From contig JAQSXU010000066.1 in NCBI GenBank assembly GCA_029256485.1, positions 1 through 20,065 of the forward strand: a DNA stretch of 20,065 nt, written 5' to 3'. A model generated the notes under the pieces. That model worked only from the letters and a program-made list of their open reading frames with translations. It was not told the origin of the DNA and did not search any database. The position numbers were made by a program, and so were the translations under genes. This document shows positions 1 to 6,546 of this stretch, in pieces; the first letter of the stretch is position 1, and each line of letters opens with the position of its first letter. Source of the stretch: Clostridiaceae bacterium (GTDB taxonomy: Bacteria > Bacillota_A > Clostridia > Clostridiales > Clostridiaceae).

Positions 1-2
1 AT

Positions 3-95
3 TCAGAGTATAAAGAAAAAGTAAAAAATGAACTTGCAGGTATTAAAGAAGAAAATATATTTGTGGAACCTGCTAATAAAGAAACTGCGTTGTAG
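3..95 (+). pseudogene. 3' scrap resembling mannose-1-phosphate guanylyltransferase
   Basis: An open frame enters from the left edge and stops at TAG 93-95. It encodes about 30 residues ending in IKEENIFVEPANKETAL. The segment ENIFVEPANKETA resembles the conserved region of mannose-1-phosphate guanylyltransferases (the ENIxxEPxxxxTA stretch), which normally lies in the first third of a roughly 350-residue enzyme. A stop right after this motif means the gene is cut short here, so this is probably a decayed remnant. The match is short and recalled from memory, so confidence is modest. Confidence 0.4.
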
Positions 96-131
96 ATGAT
101 AAAGGTCTTTTTGGAAATTTTAAAAAATAAG

Positions 132-160
132 TTGAAATACATTTTAAAGAGTTATAGTAT
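132..160 (+). promoter_or_regulatory. Predicted sigma-A promoter of the GyrI-like gene
   Basis: TTGAAA at 132-137 and TAGTAT at 155-160 are separated by exactly 17 bases. The -10 lies 45 bases upstream of the GyrI-like start codon, and no other gene lies between. Confidence 0.55.
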
Positions 161-205
161 GAATTTAGGCATCGATGTACTTTATAAAAATAAGAAGGTA
201 GAATT

Positions 206-661
206 ATGAATACTTGTATTGAAATAATACCATCATATCATGTAGCTTATATACGAAGAACAGGCCCTTATGGCTCAGAAAATTCAAAAATAATGGAACA
301 ACTAAAAAGTTGGGGTAGAGAAAAGAATTTATTTAATGAAGGTTCAATAATATTAGGTATAGCCCAAGATAATCCTAAATTCACAGAACCTAAAAATTGT
401 CGTTATGATGCATGTCTAGTTGTTTCAGAAGAATTCAAGATTGATGACAAATATATTAATTTAGGAAAAATTATTGGTGGAGAATATTGCATATTTAAAA
501 TAAGTCATACTGCAGATGATATACAAAAAGCATGGATTGAGATATTTGATGAGCTATCAAAAAGAAATTATCAATTTGATGATAAAAGACCTATACTTGA
601 ACGTTATACAATGCAAATGATAAATAAGCATTTCTGTGAAATTTGTGTACCAATATTATAA
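206..661 (+). CDS. GyrI-like small-molecule-binding protein (AraC effector-binding-type domain)
   Basis: This 151-residue cytosolic protein has the layout of the GyrI-like family, which occurs as the ligand-binding half of some AraC/MerR-type regulators and as stand-alone multidrug-binding proteins. Visible features are an opening strand followed by YIRRTGPYG (the GPY turn typical of the fold), the central GIAQDNP...YDACLVV segment, and IGGEYCIFKISHTADDIQKAWIEIFDE near the C-terminus. There is no DNA-binding domain, so it is a stand-alone sensor or sequestering protein. The start is supported by an AGAAGG ribosome site about 7 bases upstream. It has its own promoter (132-160) and a terminator (829-862), so it is monocistronic. 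It is intact although both neighbours are decayed. The ligand cannot be inferred. Confidence 0.8.
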   Translation: MNTCIEIIPSYHVAYIRRTGPYGSENSKIMEQLKSWGREKNLFNEGSIILGIAQDNPKFTEPKNCRYDACLVVSEEFKIDDKYINLGKIIGGEYCIFKISHTADDIQKAWIEIFDELSKRNYQFDDKRPILERYTMQMINKHFCEICVPIL

Positions 662-828
662 AAGAATATTAAGACAAATTCTAATGAATTATTGAGGTAA
701 TTCTAAATTTTTTTAGGTGCTGAATTAATAAAAAAATTGTCACATGCTTTACATAAATCTTATATATTATAAATTTATAAGATAGTTAAAAATCATTTAT
801 CACTTATTAAATATTAATATCCAGAATG

Positions 829-866
829 AAGAATGGTCTATTCAACCTAGTAGATCATTCTTTTTA
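829..866 (+). terminator. Rho-independent terminator after the GyrI-like gene
   Basis: The 12-base arms 829-840 and 851-862 pair with one G-U wobble around a 10-base loop, followed by a T-rich tract from 861. It lies about 170 bases downstream of the GyrI-like stop and upstream of the amidase remnant. A weak promoter-like pair (TTGTCA 737-742, TATATA 761-766, spacer 18) lies before it, so a leader or attenuator role for the amidase gene is a less likely alternative. Confidence 0.65.
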
Positions 867-934
867 TTTTATAGAAAAAATTAATTTTAGAAAATATATT
901 TTGAAAATTAATGATCAAAGGGGAGATATGTAAA

Positions 935-1815
935 ATGAGTAATTTTATTATTGCAGTAGGTCATACTGCTAGTGGAAAGGTTGGATGTGGAATTGTTGAT
1001 CGACTTGATGAAAGTAATTGTACAAGAGAGAGTGGGAATTTAGTTTAACAATATCTGCAGGAGAAAGATAATGGAGTTAATTTATTAAGAATTGATAAGA
1101 GTAATAGCTATAATTGCGGGGATTTATATCTCAGAGCAGATCAAACTAACGAAATAACAAGATTACTAGATGTAGAATTATATGTGGAAATTCATATTAA
1201 TGCAGGGGAAGAACAGTGCCAGAAGTTTGTGTTGTGGGGAAATCAGAAGTTGCTAATTAATATGCTGTGAAGGTTAGTAATGCATTAGCAGGTGCTTTGA
1301 ATTTACATAATAGAGGGATAAAGACAAGAAATTTTATTGTATTAAATAGAACTGTTATGCATGCAATATTGGTTAAATGTTTATTTGCTGATAGTGATGA
1401 TGCTGAGAAATACAATTATGAAGTAATTGCAAGAGCTATTGCAAATGGATTGGTTGGAGCTGATGAGCAGGTGGTGATGAATGGAAAATTGGGTGGAATC
1501 GAAATGACATAGGTTGGTGGTATTGTAAATATATTGATAATAAATATTATCACACAGCTTATAATGGATGGAAAGAAATTAATGGTGAGTGGTATATAGT
1601 TGATAGTAGGGGATATGCATTGTAGGATGAGTGGTATTACTTAGATGATGAATGTAAGATGGTTAGAGAGAGTAAAGATAATGTTCTGTGGTTGAGGATA
1701 GAAGGGGGTGCTATGCTTTGGAGAGTATGGAAAGATGTATTGGGATTGTGTTACTCCAGATGGATATTCGGTAGATATTAATAGGTGCTGGATAAAACAA
1801 CTAGATATATTATAA
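935..1815 (+). pseudogene. N-acetylmuramoyl-L-alanine amidase with cell-wall-binding repeats, decayed
   Basis: Read across three frames, this stretch spells out a clostridial autolysin. It starts MSNFIIAVGHTASG at 935, with an AGGGGA ribosome site upstream, and runs through RADQTNEI, ELYVEIHINAG (zinc-binding/catalytic region of amidase_3 enzymes), VPEVCVVGKSEVAN, IVLNRTVMHAILVKCLFAD and a W/Y/G-rich tail (GWWYCKYIDN, GWKEINGEWYIVD, EWYYLDDECKM) typical of cell-wall-binding repeats, closing with CVTPDGYSVDIN. In-frame stops lie at 1046-1048, 1258-1260 and 1623-1625. Frame changes lie near 1205, 1505 and 1700. An open stretch at 1267-1512 is only the middle of this gene. An intact copy would hydrolyse the MurNAc-L-Ala bond of peptidoglycan; this one cannot make a working enzyme. 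Confidence 0.82.
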
Positions 1816-1885
1816 ATTTTCTTATACTAAGATGATATAAACAGTAATCTAATAAAATTGAAAAACATTCGTGCAATTATATTTA

Positions 1886-1896
1886 GTTTATTGGAA
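1886..1896. repeat. Candidate left attachment core of the recombinase element
   Basis: The 11-base word GTTTATTGGAA here recurs in direct orientation at 19834-19844, in the gene-poor tract beyond the recombinase genes. The matching pair brackets the whole cargo plus recombinase block. An 11-base match in AT-rich DNA can arise by chance, so this is a candidate only. Confidence 0.2.
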
Positions 1897-1941
1897 TACT
1901 GTATTCATAGTATCAGATATAGAAGCCTAGTTACCGTTCAA

Positions 1942-2010
1942 TGTATGTTAAAGTAATAGTCAAGATCTTAGTGTAAATCTCTTGATTATTACTTTAACAT
2001 ATATTATTTT
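1942..2010. terminator. Very long AT-rich hairpin with a T-rich tract
   Basis: The arms 1942-1964 and 1981-2003 pair over 23 bases with two G-U wobbles around a 16-base loop. A T-rich stretch (2004-2010) follows on the plus strand. It may be a terminator for leftward-flank transcription, but the arm length is greater than termination needs, so a recombination or element-end structure is also possible. Confidence 0.5.
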
Positions 2011-2026
2011 TGTGATTAAATTCTAT

Positions 2027-2086
2027 AAAGACCTAAAGGTAATGTATTTAACATACAAATAGCATTATCTTTAGGTCTTTTTATTT
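2027..2086 (+). terminator. Strong rho-independent terminator
   Basis: The arms 2027-2044 and 2063-2080 form an 18-base stem with one wobble pair (core AGACCTAAAG / CTTTAGGTCT), followed by a T-rich tract starting within the right arm and running to about 2086. It insulates the cargo block from transcription entering from the left. Confidence 0.7.
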
Positions 2087-2138
2087 AGAAAAATACTGAA
2101 CTATATATAAATTTAGAAAAATACTGAACTATATATAA
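2083..2138. repeat. Perfect tandem duplication of a 28-bp unit
   Basis: Bases 2083-2110 and 2111-2138 are identical. Each unit contains GAAAAATACTGAACTATATA. There are exactly two copies with no spacer, so this is neither a CRISPR array nor a microsatellite. It starts where the terminator T-tract ends and lies upstream of the first cargo promoter. It could be a slippage duplication or a pair of binding sites. Confidence 0.85.
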
Positions 2139-2189
2139 TATATAATCCACCATAGTAAAGAATAAATATTTATTGTAGAAATATTTGTT

Positions 2190-2231
2190 TTATCTGGAGT
2201 ATAATGAAAATGGGTATTTACAGTAGTGTAG
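2190..2231 (+). promoter_or_regulatory. Cargo promoter block, copy 1 (upstream of first DUF2075 gene)
   Basis: TTATCTGGAG is followed by TATAAT at 2200-2205, eight bases, then the tandem nonamers GTATTTACA (2214-2222) and GTAGTGTAG (2223-2231). The same order of elements recurs upstream of three other cargo genes. A good -35 at normal spacing is not visible; TTGTAG 2173-2178 is 21 bases away. The nonamers lie where transcription would start, as expected for a repressor operator. Confidence 0.5.
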
Positions 2232-2264
2232 GTATATATTTTTATAATAAGGGGTTACATTTAA

Positions 2265-4157
2265 ATGATTATTTATGAAGCAACTAAAGGTGAGTTTATG
2301 GAGCATGTGACTAATGATAGTATAGTTACATGTATTAATGATAATTTTATTGAAAAGATGGGGAAAAGAACATCTAAGCAAGAAATAGAATCGTGGAATA
2401 AATCACTAGAATTTATGTACAAAGTCCTAAACACAAATGATATTCCAGACAATTGTGGAGTTGCTATTGAATATAAAATTCCAGCTACTTCGAGAAGAGT
2501 TGATTTTATGTTAACTGGACTTGATGATGAGGATAAGAATAATATTGTTATTTTTGAACTTAAGCAGTGGCAAAAGGTTGAAGCTGTGAAAGATAAAGAT
2601 GGACTAGTTATGACATTACTTGGTGGATCTATTAGAACAACAACACATCCATCATATCAAGCATGGACTTATGCAAGTTTAATTGAAGATTATAATGATG
2701 CAGTTGAAAAAAATAACTTACTTCTTCATCCTTGTGCTTATTTACATAATTATATTAAAAGTGAAGAAAATGATCCTATTATTGATGAAATCTATGAGGA
2801 ATATACTCAAAAAGCGCCTGTTTATACTAAAGGGGAAGTAGTAAAGCTTAGAGAGTTTATAACTAAGTACATAAAAAAAGCTGATAATAGAGAAGGGCTT
2901 TATAAAATAGAGGCTGGTAAAATAAAACCATCAAAATCATTGCAAGATGCGTTGGCAATGATGCTTGATGGAAATGATGAATTTAAGATGATAGATGATC
3001 AAAAAGTAGTTTATGAAACAATTCTTAAAAACAGCAAGAAGTACATAGAAATTGGAAAGAATCATGTATTTGTAGTTGAAGGTGGTCCTGGTACTGGTAA
3101 ATCTGTACTAGCAATTAATTTGTTAGTTAAGTTAAGTGGATATGAATATGTTTGTCAGTATGTAACTAAAAATGCAGCACCAAGGCAGGTTTATCATCAA
3201 AAACTTAAAGGAAAATATAAGAAGAAGGATATAGAAAATTTATTTAAAGGTTCTGGAGTTTATACAGAATCTCAAGTAAATGAGTTTGATGTTTTAATTG
3301 TTGATGAAGCTCATAGATTGAATGAGAAATCTGGAATGTTTAAGAATAAGGGTGAAAATCAAATGAAAGAAATTGTTAATTCATCTAAGGTTTCAGTATT
3401 TTTCATTGATGAACATCAAAGAGTTACTACTAGTGATGTAGGAAATAAGGCTGATATTATAAAATTTGCAGAAGAAAAAGGGGCTAAAGTAACAGAGCTT
3501 AAGTTAGAATCTCAATTTAGATGTAGTGGATCTGATGGTTATTTAGCTTGGATTGATGATGTTCTTGAAATAGAGAATACTGCGAATTTTGATGGATATG
3601 ATTTGAATTACGATTTTAGAATACTAGATGATCCTAATGAAATGAAAAAGCTAATTGAAGAAAAAAATAAGGAAAGAAATAAATCAAGAATAATTTCAGG
3701 ATATTGCTGGAATTGGATAACTAAAAAAGAAGGGCAAAATTCTGAAAAGTATGATATAGAAATTCCTGAGCATAATTTTAAGATGAAATGGAACTTTAAT
3801 AATACAGGAGCATGGGCTATAGATGAAAATTCAGTTAGTGAAAGTGGCTGCATACATACAAGTCAAGGTTTAGAGTTCGATTATATAGGAATAATTATTG
3901 GAGATGATTTAAGATTTCAAGATGGAAGATTAATTACTGATTTTACTAGAAGAGCTTCTACAGACAAATCTTTAAATGGAATTAAGGGGATGAATAAGAA
4001 AGAACCAAAGCTAGCAGCAGAACTAGCAGATGAAATAATAAGGAATACCTATAGAACTTTATTAACTAGAGGGATGAAGGGCTGTTATGTATATTGTACA
4101 GATAAGGGGCTTTCTGATTATTTAAAGAAAAGATTAGAACTTATAAGTTCCAAATAA
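2265..4157 (+). CDS. DUF2075 / Schlafen-group-3 nuclease-helicase, copy 1
   Basis: This 630-residue cytosolic protein has a PD-(D/E)XK-like N-terminal region (E69, D80, E98-L-K100) followed by a superfamily 1 helicase-type ATPase. The ATPase motifs are Walker A GGPGTGKS at 273-280, DEAH at 347-350, FFIDEHQ at 379-385, QFRC at 417-420, HTSQGLEFDY at 531-540 and a TRG motif at 601-603. The family acts on DNA or RNA and is frequent in bacterial defence neighbourhoods; its substrate is not established from sequence. The start has an AAGGGG site 10 bases upstream. It opens an operon with the MazG-like gene (63-base gap) and a second DUF2075 gene. It is the most divergent of the three paralogues here, for example YEATKGEF at the start and TSQGLEFDY where the others have QGFEFDY. 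Confidence 0.85.
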   Translation: MIIYEATKGEFMEHVTNDSIVTCINDNFIEKMGKRTSKQEIESWNKSLEFMYKVLNTNDIPDNCGVAIEYKIPATSRRVDFMLTGLDDEDKNNIVIFELKQWQKVEAVKDKDGLVMTLLGGSIRTTTHPSYQAWTYASLIEDYNDAVEKNNLLLHPCAYLHNYIKSEENDPIIDEIYEEYTQKAPVYTKGEVVKLREFITKYIKKADNREGLYKIEAGKIKPSKSLQDALAMMLDGNDEFKMIDDQKVVYETILKNSKKYIEIGKNHVFVVEGGPGTGKSVLAINLLVKLSGYEYVCQYVTKNAAPRQVYHQKLKGKYKKKDIENLFKGSGVYTESQVNEFDVLIVDEAHRLNEKSGMFKNKGENQMKEIVNSSKVSVFFIDEHQRVTTSDVGNKADIIKFAEEKGAKVTELKLESQFRCSGSDGYLAWIDDVLEIENTANFDGYDLNYDFRILDDPNEMKKLIEEKNKERNKSRIISGYCWNWITKKEGQNSEKYDIEIPEHNFKMKWNFNNTGAWAIDENSVSESGCIHTSQGLEFDYIGIIIGDDLRFQDGRLITDFTRRASTDKSLNGIKGMNKKEPKLAAELADEIIRNTYRTLLTRGMKGCYVYCTDKGLSDYLKKRLELISSK

Positions 4158-4220
4158 TATTGTAAAACACTAGGTGGTTTTAATAGAAATGGATAGCTAA
4201 GCAGAATGGAGCGAGATATT

Positions 4221-4583
4221 ATGGATTCTGAAAATAATATTAATGAATTGAAAAAGTTAGTTGAAAAATTTTGTGATGATAGAGATTGGGAGCAATTTCA
4301 TAATCCAAAGGATTTAACGATAGGAATATCAACTGAAGCAAATGAATTATTATCACTATTTAGATTTAAAAATAAAGACGATATGGAAGTAATGCTTAAG
4401 AATTTAAATAAACGAGAAGAAATAGAAGATGAAACTGCAGATATATTTTTCTTCTTGCTTAGATTTGCTCAAATGAATAATATAGATTTATCAGAAGTTT
4501 TGAAAAGGAAAATTGAGAAGAACAATAAAAAATACAGTATAGAAAAATTTAAAGGATCTAATAAGAAATACTCGGAGGAATAG
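4221..4583 (+). CDS. MazG-like nucleotide pyrophosphohydrolase
   Basis: This small all-alpha protein of 120 residues is predicted to hydrolyse nucleoside triphosphates to the monophosphate and pyrophosphate. The metal-binding signature of the MazG/dCTPase superfamily is present: E39-x-x-E42 in ISTEANELLSLF and E71-x-x-D74 in EDETADIFFFLLRFAQ. An upstream ATG at 4206 has no ribosome site, whereas ATG 4221 is preceded by GGAG nine bases away, so I start there. The gene lies between two DUF2075 genes, and the ribosome site of the next gene (GGAGG 4574-4578) lies inside its last codons, so the two are probably translationally coupled. In a defence setting it could deplete or sanitise nucleotides; the exact substrate is unknown. 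It is not the MazE/MazF toxin-antitoxin pair. Confidence 0.85.
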   Translation: MDSENNINELKKLVEKFCDDRDWEQFHNPKDLTIGISTEANELLSLFRFKNKDDMEVMLKNLNKREEIEDETADIFFFLLRFAQMNNIDLSEVLKRKIEKNNKKYSIEKFKGSNKKYSEE

Positions 4584-4584
4584 T

Positions 4585-6459
4585 ATGAGGCTATATTCAG
4601 GGACTGCAGAACAGTTTATATCAGATAACAATAGAGATCATATAGCAGAAAAACTCAAGTTGAGTTTTTTTAGCAAGTTTAGACACATTCCTTCTGATAA
4701 TGAGGTGTTGTCATGGAAGAACTCTTTGAAAGAAATATCTGATATATTTAGTGAAATTGGACTTAAGGATAATGGGATTTTACTAGAATATCAGCTACCA
4801 TTAACATCTAAAAGAATTGATTGTATGGTAACTGGAAAGAGTAAATATAATGAAGATGAAGCTGTAATTATTGAATTAAAGCAATGGAGCAAGTGTGATA
4901 AATCAAATGGCAGAAATGAAGTGATTACTTGGGTTGGAGGAGCTAAAAAAGATATGCTTCATCCATCAGCACAAGTAGGTCAATACATGAGATATTTAGG
5001 AGATACTCATACTGCATTTAATAATGAAGATGATAGAATTAATTTAAGTGCATGTTCTTTTTTACATAATTATGAATTTCATACTGAGGATGCAATATTA
5101 GATGAGAAGTTTGATTCTTTAATTAAAAATTATCCTATGTTTAGCATGGGCGATAAAGAAAAACTAGAAAAATACATTGATGATAAAGTTGGCAATGGAA
5201 AAGGAGTAGAAATACTTAAAAAAGTAGATGAAGGAAAATATAAACCTACTAAAAAGCTTATGAATCATGTATCTAATATAATAAAAGGTGTTCAAGAGTA
5301 TATTTTGTTAGATGAGCAGCAAATTGTATATGATAAAGTACTTGCAGTAGCTGAAGAGGCTTGCAAGGAAGATAAAAAGAAAGTAATGATAATTAAAGGT
5401 GGTCCTGGAACAGGAAAGTCTGTTATTGCAATAAACTTAATGGCAGATTTATTAAAAGAAGGTTATGTAACACAATATGCTACAGGATCTAGGGCATTTA
5501 CCGAAACTTTAAGAGCAGTAATAGGCAGCAAAGGTTCTTCTGAGTTTAAATATTTCAATAGCTATATGTCAGCAGATGATAATATTTTAGATGTTTTAAT
5601 ATGTGATGAAGCTCATAGAATTCGTAAAACAAGCAACAGCAGATTTACTAAAAAAGAAATGAAATCTAATGTAGAGCAAATAGAAGAATTAATTAAAGCA
5701 GCTAAAGTAAGTGTATTTTTCATAGATGACAGGCAAGTTGTGAGACCTGATGAAATAGGATCTGCAGAATATATAAGAGAAAAAGCTTTAGAAAAAGGTT
5801 ATGAAATATATGAATATGAGCTAAAAGCACAATTTAGATGTGAAGGTTCTGATGGCTTTGTAAATTGGATTGATAATACATTAGGAATAAGACCTACAGC
5901 AAATATTATTTTGAATAACAATGAAGATAAATTTGATTTCAAAATAGTTAAATCACCTTTAGAACTTGAAAATATGATAAAAGAAAAAGCTAAAGAAGGT
6001 TATTCAGCAAGAATGGTAGCAGGATTTTGCTGGCCATGGGCAAAAGCACCTAATGAAGATGGAACTTTAAAAAATGATGTAGTAATAGGTGACTTTAAAA
6101 GACCTTGGAATGCTCATCCAGATATAAGAAATATAAATGCCAATATACCTAAAGCACCAAAATGGGCACATGATGAAAATGGAATAAATCAAATTGGATG
6201 TATTTATACAGCACAAGGATTTGAGTTTGATTATGTTGGTGTAATTGTTGGGAAAGATTTAACTTATGATTTAGATTTGCAAAAGTGGATTGGGAATAAG
6301 GAAAATTGTGAAGATGCAGTTGTAAAAAGATCTAAGGAAAAGTTTGTTGATTTACTTAAGAATACTTATAGGGTGCTCTTATCTAGGGGGATGAAGGGGT
6401 GTTATGTTTGTTTTGAGGATAGGGATACGGAGAGGTTTTTTAGGAGTAGAATTGAATAA
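4585..6459 (+). CDS. DUF2075 / Schlafen-group-3 nuclease-helicase, copy 2
   Basis: This 624-residue protein has the same architecture as the first copy. The PD-(D/E)XK-like triad is E68, D79 and E97-L-K99. Walker A GGPGTGKS is at 272-279, DEAH at 341-344, FFIDDRQ at about 378-384, QFRC at 416-419 and YTAQGFEFDY at 541-550, with a C-terminal LLSRGMKGCYV segment. It is visibly closer to the third copy (8865-10763) than to the first: both begin LYxGTA, share LEYQLPLxSKRxDCMV and end ERFFRSRxE. The start is fixed by GGAGG six bases upstream. It follows the MazG-like stop by one base, so the two products are probably made together. It ends the operon at a hairpin shared with the convergent caspase gene. 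Confidence 0.85.
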   Translation: MRLYSGTAEQFISDNNRDHIAEKLKLSFFSKFRHIPSDNEVLSWKNSLKEISDIFSEIGLKDNGILLEYQLPLTSKRIDCMVTGKSKYNEDEAVIIELKQWSKCDKSNGRNEVITWVGGAKKDMLHPSAQVGQYMRYLGDTHTAFNNEDDRINLSACSFLHNYEFHTEDAILDEKFDSLIKNYPMFSMGDKEKLEKYIDDKVGNGKGVEILKKVDEGKYKPTKKLMNHVSNIIKGVQEYILLDEQQIVYDKVLAVAEEACKEDKKKVMIIKGGPGTGKSVIAINLMADLLKEGYVTQYATGSRAFTETLRAVIGSKGSSEFKYFNSYMSADDNILDVLICDEAHRIRKTSNSRFTKKEMKSNVEQIEELIKAAKVSVFFIDDRQVVRPDEIGSAEYIREKALEKGYEIYEYELKAQFRCEGSDGFVNWIDNTLGIRPTANIILNNNEDKFDFKIVKSPLELENMIKEKAKEGYSARMVAGFCWPWAKAPNEDGTLKNDVVIGDFKRPWNAHPDIRNINANIPKAPKWAHDENGINQIGCIYTAQGFEFDYVGVIVGKDLTYDLDLQKWIGNKENCEDAVVKRSKEKFVDLLKNTYRVLLSRGMKGCYVCFEDRDTERFFRSRIE

Positions 6460-6500
6460 ATATATAATTAAATGTTTATAGAATATAATAAGTATATAAA

Positions 6501-6546
6501 ATATGAATATAAAGACGTTATGGTTCTTTATATTCATATACTCTTT
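6501..6546. terminator. Bidirectional terminator between convergent genes
   Basis: A perfect 15-base stem (6501-6515 with 6525-6539, nine-base loop) sits between the stop of DUF2075 copy 2 and the stop of the caspase-like gene. The T-rich tail (CTCTTTT) on the plus side is short, so efficiency is uncertain, but the position between two converging stops supports the call. Confidence 0.6.

Noticed and set aside
1267..1512. An 81-codon open frame as a separate gene
   Set aside because: Its translation is the middle of the amidase whose start and end lie in neighbouring frames, so it is part of the pseudogene.
2083..2138. CRISPR repeats
   Set aside because: There are only two abutting copies without spacers, and no cas genes nearby.
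4206..4583. Toxin-antitoxin module suggested by the MazG name
   Set aside because: The protein has MazG metal-binding motifs, and there is no MazE or MazF-type partner; its neighbours are helicases.
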